Under the pieces are notes generated by a model, which was given only the letters and a program-made list of their open reading frames with translations, had not been told where the DNA came from and made no database searches. Below, in pieces: positions 1 through 13,800 of a stretch of DNA of 64,000 nucleotides. The stretch's first letter is position 1. Every line of letters begins with the position of its first letter. A program made the translations under genes and the position numbers. Source of the stretch: Pelargonium tetragonum (lineage: Eukaryota; Streptophyta; Magnoliopsida; Geraniales; Geraniaceae); NCBI GenBank assembly GCA_036897445.1, contig JAYMTL010000054.1, positions 1 through 64,000 of the forward strand, given 5' to 3'.

Positions 1-1725
1 CGGCCTGTTCTCCTCTGAAATGAAGCATTACCTCTTTTTTGAGACATTTTTAGGATGACTATATAAGCAAAAGTCCTACTCTTTAAAAAATTTCACGTAA
101 ATTCACAAATACCTCCTATACTAGGGCTTCGCACCTCTTTTACTGATAAGAGCAGGGAGAATAGTAACTAGTAATATATCCTGTTACAATACTATATATA
201 CTAACTATAGTACTAAAGTACTCCTAGCCTATATCCAGATATCTTATAAACCTTTTCTGAGTTATAGGTAATAGTACGCCTAAAAGGGCATTAGCTGCAG
301 AGTAACATTAAAGCTATAAGTCCAGCTTATGAGAATAATAGAGCCCGCAAAGGAATCCCAGTAAGGCTAAAACTACAGTTATCATGAAGAGCTGCATAGT
401 TAAAGAAGTTAAGAAAGTTATGAAGGGGAGTAAGTAGGGCAGAGATTTTACGGGAATTAGAACCTCTTTGACTTTGTATATTCCAGTTAAGGAGTTTTTA
501 AGAGGGGATTCCGCTAGAGAATATAACTAAGATACAGAATCTCTTAGGTCTTAATTAAGGCTTTAGTTCTTGTGTTCCCCTGTTTCCGGGGTTTGACAGT
601 AAATGAAGGAAAGTTTATAAGGTTTTTTATGTTCTACAGGGTTTCCAATTCAGTATTTACTGGCTAGGAGTGAGGTAGAGATACCTAAGAGTACGGCTAG
701 CAAGAGTATAACCTTGAGTAGAAGTATAGCTCTAAATAAAAGCAAGAGTGTTATGGCGTTAGAAGAACCTAAGAATTCCTGTATTATGTACTTTGGTTAA
801 AGCTGTTTAAGGAAGACCTTAGATCCAAGAGAAATCTTACCTCAAAAGGACTTACTAGGCTTTCTTAACAAGGGAATATAAGAATAAACACCCTAAAGGA
901 AACTTAGATTTTAATATTAAACTCTGTTTCTCTTATGAGGCTGCTTCTTGTTTTTAGCCTGTGTAATAAGCTTTCCTACTGGCCAAAGTTGGAATCAATA
1001 CAATGTAGGAAATTCCATTAATAACAGGTAATGACCCTAACTCATAACAATAAGTGAATTTCATTAATCAAGAGCTGTGCTCCTATTAACTAATGAAATT
1101 CACTCTCTATATCTTTATTAAAGTAAAACAAAGGTAATCCACTTCGTAACTAAACTAAGAGAATATCCTTCTTTCCTATAGTTCATAGTGAAATCAGTTA
1201 GCAAATCAATAATAAGAAAACCTAAGGGCATCAACTCCTAAACAACCTAACAAAGAACTTTCTATGTAAAGCCGTTAATCTTACTAATAAGACTAAACTA
1301 TATTAAACAAAGGAATCTCTTACCTCTTTAAGAAAGAAACTTTCTTTCCTATCAAGTAGGCAAATCAAATACTAATAACAAGGGAGCCCTTTTTATATAT
1401 AACCAAGCTCCGTTTCTAGTCATTTTAGAAAGGACAACTCTCTCTTTTCCTACCAGAATAGAAAGGCTTATCCACTATTATTACATTGAGGGCAGAGTAA
1501 GTAATAAAAAAAAGGGTATTCCAGTAGAAAATCAAAGGGTTTTTCTAGTCCTGTTTGTTCTAATCTAGAAAGAATATTCTAAAGCCGGGGTCGGTAGGGG
1601 TTCTTTACTTTATATAATAGAAAGTAACCAAGTAGCTCTTCCGTTTCTATATAGGGGTCTTATTGAATTGCCGAAGTATGTAAATTAAAGGGTAACTTTC
1701 TTTATTCTGTAAAGAGCTTTTTTTT

Positions 1726-1794
1726 ATATAAAGTGGGACTTGAACTCATGGTTTCTGGGATTCTCTATACCCGTTTTGTGACCCTTTTCTATAT
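1726..1794 (-). ncRNA. Weak tRNA-like fold with a shortened D region
   Basis: Read on the minus strand, ATATAGA (1788-1794) can pair over seven positions, one of them G-U, with TTTATAT (1726-1732) as an acceptor stem. Inside are an anticodon-like arm with a four-pair stem and loop ATAGAGA (1762-1768; anticodon would be AGA) and a T-arm ATGAG-TTCAAGT-CCCAC (1733-1749). The T-stem has two A-C mismatches, and the D region is only about 12 nt and cannot form a D-stem. The T-stem looks like GTGGG/CCCAC after two G-to-A changes. The AT-rich acceptor pairing could be chance. It may be a decayed tRNA, an atypical organellar tRNA without a D-arm, or coincidence; function is unlikely. Confidence 0.2.
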
Positions 1795-3547
1795 AATTTT
1801 GTAATTCCGAAACTTTAACTACCCTCTTTAAATTCAGGAATGCTATCTTAAGAGAAGCTGAGGATAGCTTTTCGCGGGCTACTCCTATCCTAATATAGGA
1901 CTCTTGACAACAAAAAGGGGGGTTAAACTAGAACGCAGTCCTTTTGTTTGATCTCCTTGAGCAAGGAATATGAATATACAGTAGAAATTAATAAACTTTT
2001 ACAGCTTAATGGGAATAAGTAAAGTTAAAATGACAGGTCGGATATAGCCTAGGTTTTACTTGATTGGCTCCTTTTCCCGCCTTCAATTTTTATAGAACAG
2101 CACAAGCTCCCCTGCATTGGAAGTAATCTTGTGCATCCTATGTTATTTCGAATACTAAAACCTTTTTTGTACTCGGGCTTTGTTGTTAAAAACTAAAAAC
2201 TTAGTGAACCCTTGCGAATGCCTTTTCCAAGAACGAGTGCTTTATAACAGGACCCGTACCTATTAGGACTTTCCGTATCTTTACTTACTTTACTAATTTA
2301 AGTGCCCTTTCTAGGAAAAACTTCTGAGCCTTTTAGTACAAACTTCATAATTTTTTAGAAAAATCTCTCTACGAACTACACCCTGAGTGAGTACAATGAC
2401 TCTGGGGTAGATCCGCCACTTCAAAGTTATAAATTACCTTTACTAAAATGCCTACTGCAGTTATAACGGGAGGGCTTTCTATCATGTTGTAACATTATCC
2501 AGGGTAACCCCTTCTTAGTATTAGTGGAAAAGTAAGGGCTATACTTACTAGTGAAGCTGATTCGAACCCTTACAATCTAAAACAATCTAGGTTAGGGTAT
2601 TCCGAGAAACAAAGGAGCAATTCCTAATATGTATTACTTTTGAAATCCGTTTTTATATTGATATAGTTAGAGATAAGAACAGACTTTTACCCTATATACC
2701 TTTATCTTTTATCTGGATTCTCTTAAATCCCCAAGTAATTAAAACTAGTCTCCACATATTATAACATACGAAACAAGTGTCTTATTAGTATACGTATTTA
2801 ATACTTAAACTACAACAAGAGAAAGCCAACTTGCAATTATTAAAAAGAGTGGCATTCGAACTCATGACTTTGACTTTTTATACTTTGATTGAAAATAAAG
2901 GGGCAGCCCTATGCTTTATTATAAGGATAATTTGTACATACTAAACCACAAAAGAGATTCTATCTAAGCGATTCCTTTTTAGGGTCCTTATTTAAACTTA
3001 ACCGCTTTTTAATTATAGAATTACTCGCTTTATACTGGAAACTTACCTTTATTTCTTATGAGCTTCTGTATATCTTCTTAGTCTGTACCATAGCTATGAC
3101 TTGTTTCTTAATAAAAGTACTCTTAGCTTTGTGTTGTTAGGAGCTATACCCACACGCCTAGTAGCCCGGTGTAGTTACTGCATTCCCTGTATATCGTATT
3201 CCTATCTTTCTTAGTTAATCTTTAGACATAGTATAGTAGTCCTCTAGAGAGTATACACAGCTGTGGCCTTAAGCAAGCTTACCTCTTGTACTCCGCAGTT
3301 ACTGACATAGGAGGGCTTAGTGCCTTGTCTTGTAGAGATTGATTATACGTTATTCTTCCCGATTGTAGCGATAGCGAGGTAATGCGTAGTATTAGGTAAT
3401 TTTAATTAGATTGTACATTCATACACTATAGATATACAAACACTTGCTTCTGTATTTCTGTATTCTTGACTTCTTTGTTTATTGACTTTGACTCTTGTTT
3501 TTTAGTACTCTTAAGGGAGACTTACTCTTAATAAGTAAGGGATAAAC

Positions 3548-3555
3548 GGGATCCC
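3548..3555. repeat. G/C-cluster palindrome GGGATCCC
   Basis: This is a perfect 8-bp palindrome, one of at least four GGGATCCC cores in the window (also inside 9147-9158, inside 42630-42639, and at 52579-52586). A rough composition estimate expects about 0.2 per 64 kb. It belongs to the dispersed G/C-cluster family. Confidence 0.55.
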
Positions 3556-6500
3556 TGGGGTAATAAAAAGTAACTGAGTGTCAGGAGCAAGTCAAAGGAG
3601 AAACTTCTCTATTTTAAAGTCAAGGTTTCCCATCTTATAAAGTCAATTCTATAGCTCTGTTAGACTACATTAGGTCGAGGTAGAGGCAGTTGGTTATAGT
3701 TTTTCACTTATAAAGGTTAAATAAATCACAAGTAATTCTAAAAAGGGAGCTGTTTTCTTATCTTTCAAATCCAGTTTTAAGGTAGGAAAAGTATAAAACT
3801 TCTTAAAATATCTTTACTTATCTTTCCGTAACGGAGGTTTTCTTTATTTATAGCAGTATATAAAAAATTAGGAGCTAAAGTCAAGGATTTTGTTTGCAGC
3901 GAAGAAGTCAATTCTGTTGTTTTTGTTAAGGTTGCTCCTAAAACACGCTAATAAATAATAGCTTTAATAATAAGCATTCATAGGCCTGATATTACCCATA
4001 AAAATCTAAAACTTTAGGTACCAGGAATTTGTTTATTATATTTTGTCGTAGCTAGGAGGTCTAAGTTTAAAAACCCAAAACACCTTCTCCTACGAGCCCC
4101 AGGATTTCTTGTAAAAGGAGCTTCTTATTTGCTCTATTCCTAAGCTACTAAACCTCTATTTCAGTCTTTCTATTACTCTATATTAGATGTAGATGAGATC
4201 CTTCTTATTCTTATAAAGCACTGCCTAAAAACCGAGCCGAATATCTTAAAGTCTTGAGGAACTCCTATCTTATAAAAAGATCCTTTATTAAATAATTACC
4301 TACTTTCGAATATTCTTTATACTACCTTATTATACTTACTCTTATATCAAACCTCCTTCTACTTTTCTTTCTATGAGTCTCCTTTAGACAATTCGGGGAA
4401 GCCTTACTTAAGCGAAACTTTATAACTCGTTACAGATCTAGTACTAGCAGCTTTGTAAAAAAAGGGTAACCCTGACTCAGGAGTGCTTTTGCCACCTAAG
4501 AGAAAGATTTTTAATTAATCTTCCCTACATCAAGTGGAAACTTTTTCTTTGTTACATACACCTAAAACCTCGCTCTAATTCATGAAAAGGAGCTCTTAGA
4601 AACACGTTATAAACTAATAGGGAGGGCCTCCTTTCTAAATTTTTCAAAAAGCATAAGCTGCTTTCCTCATCCTTGCGGGAGCTTTTTGATCCCTATTTTT
4701 GTATTAATTACGAACAAGTAAAGGGGTTTTGTACAAAAGGTCCCGTTTTTCTGATTGAAGTAAGAAGGGTTACTAAGTATTGATAAAAAAAAGACCTGCT
4801 TTATTAGAGCCTCCTATAGTGGGTTAGTATTCTAAACCGATAAGAAGACTCTAGTTTTTTAGTTTTTAAGAAGAAGCCGGTGCTTTAATTATAGGACGTG
4901 AATCCAAAACTAAAAAAGAGTTCTTGAAAGGGCTTGCCCGTCCTTCTTATAACCTATATAAGAAATAAGTAACTTTCCCGTTCATACTAAAAATTTTTCT
5001 TAGGTCATAAGGAATTTTGCATATGGGAGTTTCGCCCGGTGTTTAAGACAGCCGCCCTGCGGAAGGGGCTTTAGAATTGCCCAAATTAAGGAGTATGCTT
5101 GTAAAAAAGTTAAAACCCCAAAAGCTCTGTAGAACTGAAATCTAAAAAGAAATACATCCCGATAAGTGCCCCTCTTAGCTAGATATCAAACCCCGGTACA
5201 AGACATAAGAATATGAAGATATTTTTGCTCTAGGGTTTGTCGTAACTCTTTATAGTTTGTTGAATAGGAAATAAAAGGAACCCCAAAACCTAATATAAAG
5301 AGTTTGATGTTTAAGTAGGGTCTTTCTGAAATATATTTAAAGATATACTCTTATACTACCAAGCTAGGAGATTTCTCGCGATTCTCCTTTTAGCTCTTCG
5401 AAGAGAAAGGTTTTGTAGTATACTTATTTCTTAGAATTCCAGTAAACCACGGGAACCTACTTTTATTACAACAAATTTTCAGGAAGTTCTTGTCTCTTTG
5501 ACCCCTCAGAGTATAAGCTTGTCCGTACCTAAAAAAGGGCTTAGTATATATAAAAGCCGGCCGTTAATTGGAGATCAAAGCATAGACTTTTATTTCTTAC
5601 TCTAGCTTTATTTAGGGACAGCCCAAAACTAATACCTTCGGTTTTGTGTGGGGAACCCTCTGTACACAAGATCTCATTCCTTATTTCAGATAAACGACTA
5701 CATGGTAAACCTTTTTTATTATAGAATAAAAATAAAAAAAAAGTTCTACTTCAGTAAAGCTCCTCTGGAATTGACAACATTTGAGAGTAGTATCCAGGGA
5801 AGCTCGAAACTACTTTTTAGAAAGATAAGAAAAAAGAAACTCTAAAAACTTTACCAAGGACAAAAGTTTAACAGAAGCACTATATATCTGCTCCAACCAA
5901 TATAAAGATATTGTTAAGGACTTTTTCTCTGCATGCAGTGCAGGGGCGGTCACTTCTGGAGAGCTTAGATAAAGTAGGGTGATTTTCTAGGTCTCTAAAA
6001 AAGTTTAATCATATACATTGGAATGAGAGGCATAATATCTAAGGCAGAGGGTAGAAATAAGAAAACCCCTTTTTAGGTGTGCTTGTGTCTAAGAATCCCG
6101 CTTTCTAAAAACCCACTATTAATTGAGGAAAAAGCTCAAAGATCCTTAAACCCTTTACGTGGGAATACCTCAACTCTATCTTGTGTACATTCGCTGTTAT
6201 ACTGTATTATAAGTCGTCATAAGACTCACTTCGATAAAGAGCCCTCTTTTTTAGAGTTTACAGTCCAGACTTGAAGTCCCTCAGAGAGTTGTTTGCTAGT
6301 TTAAGAGAGAATGCGGTTCATAGTACGGAAAACCTTGTTTTGACTGGGTTGAACCTATTGCAGGAGGTGTAACAAGTTTTTACTCTAATGCCCATCAACT
6401 CAAATCAGAATCTTATAGCTCAAAACTCTGCAGCCTTGTTTGCCTTACAAGCTCCTCATAAATTAACAACTTCGCGTTTTACCGTTAGCCCTGAACAAGA

Positions 6501-7241
6501 AATTCCTTAAGTTAAGTATGGTTTGACTATATTTTTTTGTAGAAAAGAGAGTGAATGTCATACTACTTACTTTAGGCTTCCTTTGTTAAAACCTTTTTAC
6601 GGAGTTTCTTATTTTATGCTTTGGATTCTGTTATTAAGATAAGTAACACTTCAGGTTAGGGTACTTAAAAGTGCATAATTTAGCAGAGGAGCCTCGCCAA
6701 AAACCCCGCCCCGAGAATGATATTTTAATAGGTTTTATAAAAGTGAGTTAAGAACTAAAAAGAAAAAAGCCCTGTAAAGAGTGTTGAACCTTTTTGAGCT
6801 TTCTTTTAACCCCGAAGTTTCTAACATATTTTGTTAGTAGTTTACTTGGTATAGCTTGAATACAAAAACTTATCACTACCTTTATGAAAATCTAATAGGA
6901 AAACCTTTTTAATATTAAATCTAGTCTATGAAGCTCCGGAAAAAGCATTTTTTGTTATAGTAAGCCCTCTTATCCGTGCTTTTTTATTTAAGGAAAAAAG
7001 TTAAGTATAGTAGTTGCATAACTACAATCACCTGATTTTATATTTAGAGTTTCTGGATTATTATAAAACAGGAAATCCAGACTAATCAAAGTAAAGCTTA
7101 TAGATTTGCATATTACGCGGGGTCTCTCTTGCTTGAAAAGGCAAACGCTTTAGATTAGATGTGAAGATAGACCCTTTCTTAAAATCACTTTAATTTAAGT
7201 GGATAAAAAAGACTTAATTCACCTTTCCGGGAGCTCTAAAA

Positions 7242-7249
7242 GGGTACCC
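7242..7249. repeat. G/C-cluster palindrome GGGTACCC
   Basis: This is a perfect 8-bp palindrome preceded by an A-run, as is common in this family. A second cluster containing GAGCTC lies a few bases upstream at 7231-7236, so two clusters sit nearly side by side. No gene is next to them. Confidence 0.5.
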
Positions 7250-7840
7250 ATTTGGATAGGAGCAGTATAAGAGGTCTAACCTATATCAGGCTAAAGCAAG
7301 AACTTATCAGCACGAATTCCTTAAGTTCGAATCTGCTTGCTATATTTAAACTTTATTAGTATGCAAGGTAAAACTCCAGTTTGTAAAATCTTAAACCATA
7401 TCCTTGCGACTCAAAAAGAAACTAGAAATGAAAGACAGGCATTTAGGGAAGCGAAATAGCATACTGAAGGCGGCTTGTTTGCTTACTGTAATTGAGATGC
7501 TGGTCGTGGGTTTGAAAAATGTTCGCAGTAAAGTTACAGTTGAATTGCTTTAGGGTGGGTTCTCATTACAAGAAGTTAAAAAGGTTAAATAAGATCTTTT
7601 TATATGGAGGGACTAGAAGTTGTACCCTTGATTTTTTAATAAAAGGTTCTGCTTAGTTGTCCGAGTACCTTACTACTATAAAATTTCAAAAAGTTTATCT
7701 AAGTTATATTGAAAGAAACCCCGGTCCGTAAAGCGCTCCTTAATAAATTTCTTTCTATATCTTAGTAACTTCCTACCTTGGGGGGGTCCCCTTGAAAAAC
7801 CCTACATTCTTCCGAACACGGATTAAGAAAAACGAGTCTC

Positions 7841-7878
7841 TTAGCTAGTTTATATAGAGTCGAGTAAAAGCTAGTTAA
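7841..7878. repeat. Hairpin, copy 1 of a two-copy family
   Basis: TTAGCTAGTTT (7841-7851) pairs with AAGCTAGTTAA (7868-7878) as an 11-bp stem with two G-U wobbles around a 16-nt loop containing GAGTCGA. A second hairpin at 15534-15567 shares the GCTAG(T/C)TTAT left side, the GAGTCGA word, the GTAAAAGCTAG right side and the 16-nt loop length. Where copy 1 has a U-G pair, copy 2 has C-G, as expected if the pairing matters in RNA. Function is unknown: it could be an RNA-processing or stability hairpin, a small mobile element, or chance. Confidence 0.4.
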
Positions 7879-9146
7879 GGACCCCTTTTTCTATAGTTTG
7901 ATAATTCAGAAACAGGTTCCTCTAGTTAGTCTCTGCTTAAATATCTAGGTGTAGAAATAGAACAGCCCCTTCAGTTGTAGCTAATTAACCGGAGCTAGAG
8001 TCTTTATGGTATGGGTTGAAATAAGCAAAGATTTTCTTCCTAATATAGATAGAGACAGAACTATAAGAATTTCGAGCAATACCCTACTTAGCATACTAAA
8101 GTCTAAAAAACCTTGAATGAAAAGGAAAAACTTGATTTAATTTATACAATATTTAGAGTTTATCTTATATTAAGTTATTAAGTAAGGGTCACAGGGGGCT
8201 CCGTAAGTACGAATATAAACAGTGGAATTACTGGGATATTCAAAAAAGTAAATGAAATGTAGCAAAAACCCTAGTATAATTGTATTCTTCTCTGTGAATG
8301 CGTGTTTTATTTTAATATAGGAGTTAGAAACATTAAAAAGCATATCTTAAATCGAACTATAAAAGTACTTGAACTAGAATCTAGAAATGTCAAATAAATC
8401 AGGATTTAAAACTGCACAAGGCCCCTCTTACAGTCCTTATATATCAAACTCCGACTTGAGAAAAATCCCTAGCCTAGAGAAGAATGCCTCATCAAAGTGC
8501 TTAATTCTATTTGTATAATCTAGAGCCTACTTAACCTATGTACAAAGTAAAACGGAAAGGGTCCAGATAAGACTCCCTACTATTTAATATCGAGAGCTTT
8601 GTCTTGTAAATTATCCGAAGACTATAACTAGTACGAAAAAAAGGCTTGGGCCGTCCCTTTATCATAGACTCTAGTAAACCACAAGGTCAGAAAAAAGAAG
8701 AAATTTTATATTGAGATACGGGGTACTTAGCATAGTAATAGAATAAGATATTGCTAAAAAAAGACTTTCTAGGTTTGTACCAGGTTAAGTTAACAAGGGG
8801 GTTCTTGTTATATTCTTACTTTCCTCCAATACACTATATTCAGCTTCATAAAACCGGATTTTATCTATATTTTATAAGAGTTAGCAGGAATCCCTCATCC
8901 TTTATATGGGTGGCCTAAAGCTATCGCCAGAACCTTGAACCGCACCCTCCATAAACTATACTTATGCTTTACTCTAGTTTTAAAAAGAAAATGAAAACCT
9001 CCCAAGGGGAACGCTTACTAACTCGCTCAACCAAAAGTGAAACCTTTTTGACGGCACTATAATATAAAGTTCTTAAAATGATACCCGAGGGCCTAAAAAT
9101 TGTTACTTTATTACCCTTAGGATAAACTCTCTTTTTCTTGCCATCT

Positions 9147-9158
9147 CCGGGATCCCGG
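9147..9158. repeat. 12-bp perfect palindrome CCGGGATCCCGG
   Basis: This is the longest fully G/C-type perfect palindrome I noticed. It is followed by a T-rich run. It would form a six-pair stem only if melted and has no loop, so it is a cluster palindrome rather than a typical terminator hairpin. It is the clearest member of the dispersed G/C-cluster family. Confidence 0.6.
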
Positions 9159-10494
9159 TTTTCTTTTATATAAAAATAGAAAAGTACGGGACTTCTACCT
9201 GAGTTTCATAGCTAAATTACTATCTTTCTGTAACGTATAACTTAGGAAATAAGATACTACTCAGGGGTCCTAAAATTTAATACGGACAAAAAATCCCTTA
9301 AACTTTTGCACCGCTAGCGCCTATACTATATACGAGAGGAGCTTTACAACACATATGTATGTAGCTAATCCAGGGAGGAATCCAGAGGTCTTCAAAAGGT
9401 GAGTCTATTAAGCGGGCTTTCATTTAGATAGTGGATGTCTCTGTAGGTTAGGTAATTTAGGATAGTTTTAACCCTTCTCTTAATTTCTAAAAAGAAGCTT
9501 AAAATAGAAATAAAAGAAAGGAGGACAAGATGTATTTTAATGGAAGTTTTGTCTTGGAAGCAAAAAATCTTTCACAGTAAAGAGGCGCTGTGCCCCATAG
9601 CTAGGACTCTACAAAATTCTCCCTTATATAAAGCGAGAGCTAAAAGAGTTGTTTAGGGGAACCGAACTAACTCTCCTTTTGAAAGCAAGGATATAGCCGC
9701 AAACTTAAATAGTAGGAAAAACCTAGCCATAGTTTTCTAAAGGCTTTTACGCGAAACAGAAGTAACTTATCTCTATTCTAAACGAAACGTACCTGATCCC
9801 AGCTAAAGCCCCCCTTTACATAAATCCTTGTGACTCCTAAAAAGCCGGAAGAGAGTAAAACAAGCTTTTCAATATGTGCATACTATACTTGTCCTTACCG
9901 TAAACTAATTGCCTTCAGAATATAAAAATACACAAAAATAAGGACTCCTTATTCTTACTTAATGCTATCAGAGACCGAAAGAAGTTCTTTACTAAAAAGC
10001 TTTTAACAACTAAAGTAAGTTTATTTCATACTGGTTTAAGGAACACGAGTCAATAGGGGAAGTCAAATCTTCTCTAGGCTTCAAAAAAAGGGGGGAGTGC
10101 TTAACAACCAGGAAACTCATTAATAACAAGAACAAGGAAAGGTTTTATTTATAACTCTTTGTTCGTATTCGACTTTTTTGGAGCTTTTAAAAGGGTTGAT
10201 TGAATGTTAGTACTAGTTACCCCCTGTTGAAATGAAGCGAAGGAAATACTTGGGTTACTGTTTACTTGAATTGAAAGCAAATAATTTTATAGAAATTCAA
10301 TTGACTTCTTAGTGTGTCCTTTCCTTATAGATAACTCGATTTTTTGGTCTTAGAGTTGGTCTATAGGAAAACCTCTTTGTCCTCAGATTGTCTTATTAGG
10401 AATTTCAAACTACTATGCTACTATAAAAACTTAAGAAACTTCTCGGCTTAAAACTTCAGGGTAACTTACAAAAGAAGGTATTTGCTTTAATATT

Positions 10495-10845
10495 ATGGGT
10501 AAACATGATTTAGAAACTCTTTTCTTCGGTGTACTCCCAATACCTGTTCTCAGTAAGTGTTTTTTTTATAAATTTAAAGAGCTTCTTTTTTTGCTACTAA
10601 GAAATTCTATAACCCGGGTCTTGTTGTTTCCCAGTGAGGGTAATGCCTCTCAGATCTTAATAAAGAAGTTATTCATAGTTTTTTGTAATATCTTAAGGGG
10701 CGCCTCTACCCTCTATGTGTCAAGTAAAGTAATACCGGGCTCTACAACCACTCTTTATCTTAGCATCAAAGGGCCCCTATTCTCGTCTCGTACTCGTAAA
10801 AGAGAGGTACTGCATAGGTTTTTAACTCTAGGCTATAATTTGTAG
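10495..10845 (+). other. Longest open frame (116 codons), probably not a gene
   Basis: The frame runs from ATG to TAG. Its translation is rich in Leu, Phe, Ser and Lys, as expected from AT-rich DNA, with a Leu/Phe-rich patch near residues 25-35 but no motif or family I recognise. G+C at third codon positions is about 39%, slightly above the window average rather than below it as real AT-biased genes usually show. A GAAGG word lies too far upstream (about 20 nt) for a normal ribosome-binding site. One frame of about this length is expected by chance in 64 kb of this composition. I list it only because it is the longest. Confidence 0.1.
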
Positions 10846-13800
10846 CTTACAGGAACCTGGAATATAAAATAATATTTAGTTTTAGGTATAATAGATATAG
10901 AATAGGGATTTCTTAGTTTGATCTATCTTACTAAAGAATGTTGTGGGATTAGAACCTATGTCTTACTTAATTACATTACCTTGTTGGTTAAAGGCATTTT
11001 GGAATAAAAGAACTACAGCTAAAGCAATGAATTTCAGGTAAAAGGACCAGGGTAGTTTGAGCTTATTTTCCTACCTTTCGTATCCGGTTTTAAAGGAATT
11101 CTTCTTTGCGCAGTTTCGGGAATCTAGAATTAGTAAAATGAAAGAAGGATTAGGTAATTCTTTGTTTTATGTATTACTTTTCTAGTAGATAAAAGCTTTC
11201 AAACTCTTTGTAGGTTTGCTTTTACATATTTGCAGGGGATTTGTAACTCTACACTTTCTCGACTAAAAGGGCCTTTCCTTTGTTAAATCTGAAGCCTAAA
11301 AGAATCCGATAGGGAATCCCTAAAGAAAAAATCTCTGAGGAAAGGTACAAGTTATAGGCCAGGCTTAGGTATAGCTGCTAGCATCACGAAGACTTAAAGA
11401 GGGATTTTTCAGTTAGTGATTTTCCTACAGACTATGTGTCACTAAAATGCTTAAAGGGAATCTTGCATAAATTAGAAGAGTTTCTATTTGTTATTTAGGA
11501 GTTGGTAAGCCTAAGGAATTAGGAAAGATCTATACTATAAAAGCCAAAAGCAGAGAGTTCCAGGGGCATCTCTTTATAGAAAACGGCGGTAATAGGATTC
11601 CCTTTATATTATCCCTTATATATTTGATTGGTTCTGAATCGGGGTATTATAAAGAAAGACAGGAAAAGTTTGGTAAGAAATAGCTAAAAAAAGAAAATCT
11701 ATGTAGTATCGGACAGCACTAGACTGGACCCTCAGTACAACTTGTCAAGCAGTTAGGATTCTAAATTTATATAAAAACTAGGTCGGATTGAAATGCCGTA
11801 GAATATTTTGACTCAGCAACAAGTTATTTAAACTGCTCGAATACCTTTTATAAGATTCGAGACCCCAAAAAGGGGCACTTATCCTAGTTGGGTATTATAG
11901 GCTCCTTAATTACTCGGAGAAACTCTAAACTACTATAAATAACACTATATTGCAACTGGACCCGTCCCTGCACTTTTAATTAGGAAAATCCTACTTGTCA
12001 AGAAATGCTAGAACTGAAGTCAAAGTTCACTCATAGGAATAGGGAGAGTTATTAAAAACAAAAAGGGAAAAAGGACTCTTGCCGAATTCCTTTTTTCTTA
12101 GATTCAGGAAAACCACGTCCTAGGGATATAAAACATAGGGTTAATTAAGTAAGGCAAGTTTCGTTAAAATAATTTCGAAGTATAATAGAAAGCTCCCTTT
12201 AATCTGCAACAAAATACAGTATAATACTTTAGTACAGGTACTCATTAAGTGGAGTTTTCTTTTGTTTTCACTAGAGGGCTCTTTCCTATTGATAAGTATT
12301 GAATTTTAGTACGACAGAAAAAAGGTGCTGTTGTAGAATACCTTTTGAACTTAAATAAAAGAGGAACTAGTAAAGAAAGGCTTTAGATTACGAGTACCCT
12401 CTACTAAAGACTCGGCGGAAACCTGGGTAGAATAACTTTGACTACCGGTCTTAGTTTAAAGGCATAACAAGATCTAGATATTTAGGAGTTTTTTACACTA
12501 AAGGGATTCCTCTAATATTTAATAAAAGTCAGTTCAAAAAGCCCCTAAGGTGTTTCAGCGAAGAAGATTCTCAAACAAGGAAAGAACCTGATTCTGAAGT
12601 AGGCCCATCTCTTCCTTAAAATACAGTCTCAATTCGGGATTACCCTTTTTATTTTAAACTTTATACGACTCCGAATCCGAAAGCTAAAAATTTTTTAAGA
12701 GTTGTATGGTGATAGGCGCACCTCTAAGTAATAGGGTAATGTAGAGAGATCCAAAATAACGAATTCAATTACTATAGGGTCTAAATCCTTCGCTTAAAAG
12801 AGGTTTTTCCCGCTTAATCATACAAGTAAAAAGACTTGAGAGCTTACCTTTAGGACCAAAGCCCTTTTGACTATTCCACTTTACGGGGAACTTTTTGAGT
12901 AAACAGGATAACTGATATAGGGTATACTAAATGAAACTAAATGCCAAAAGAAACTGTCGTTCTAGTCCCGGGTTAGCTTTTTTGTGAAGTATATTGTTTA
13001 TTTTGAGTCTCAAAGCCTGCTAGTGAATGAATTTAATAAAATAAGAGGAAGCTTTTCAGGCCGGGCAAGCCTTCTGAGGTGTTGAGTAGTAACCGCTTAA
13101 AAAGGGTATATAGCTCCTATAAAATAGAATAAAAAGCCTTTCCGTGTAGCAGAGCGAGTCTTGTAGATAAAGGCTTCCTAAATATAGAGGAACTCTGAAA
13201 TATTTTCTTTAAAAAGGGAGCACTCTTCTCTTTAATTCCGAGCCGAGCTTCTTAAACTTACCGAATACACAAGATATTCTAAAAATATCCATTTAGGCAC
13301 TAAAAAATTCGTTATAGCTCTCTGCCCTACTTATAGTATACCCCAAAGGGGAAGTAGATATTTACTTCGAATACCGCACACACCAAAGAGCATAAGCTTT
13401 AAATTAATTATAAGAGAAAGCCTATTGAGCAATCTATAAAAAGAGATTCAAAACAAGCTTGACTTAGGCAAAATAATATAAAAATAAGCGATCCCGCCTC
13501 TCTGGCTGTACTACATACACTAAAACAAGGTCCAGATTCCAACTCTGTTTCTACTTTATCAATTAGATACCCCTTGAAAAACTTTATTAGTTCTATTTCT
13601 CTTATAAAAATCTCTTATATATAAAGTATTCCCATCCAAAAAGAAGAATTTTTTTACGTGCCGAATAAGGGAATCCACTAGTCTTGTAAGCTCTCAGTTA
13701 TTCTCAGGGGGCACTTGTACGGTATTTACTTCCTTGTTGTATATTCTATAATTCTATTAGCAAGAAAAAACAAAGCAATAAGCTGTTAACTCAGGAGAAT

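Larger units (their letters stand above)
1..9146. other. Gene-free AT-rich sequence with dispersed G/C clusters
   Basis: I see no gene here on either strand. The longest ATG-bounded frames are 65 codons (5648-5845 and 6077-6274), chance length for this composition, and their translations match nothing I recognise. The stretch carries many short G-run/C-run clusters, for example AGGGAGCCCT at 1381-1390, GGGATCCC at 3548-3555, GGAGGGCCTCC at 4621-4631, GGGTACCC at 7242-7249 and a G7-T-C4 run at 7780-7791. A weak tRNA-like fold lies at 1726-1794 and a hairpin at 7841-7878; both have their own entries. No long repeat or promoter/terminator arrangement was noticed. Confidence 0.6.

Noticed and set aside
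10943-10959. T-arm-like word on the minus strand with a D-arm-like GTTGGTTAAAGGC just downstream on the plus strand
   Set aside because: The two words are on opposite strands and neither has an acceptor or anticodon arm.
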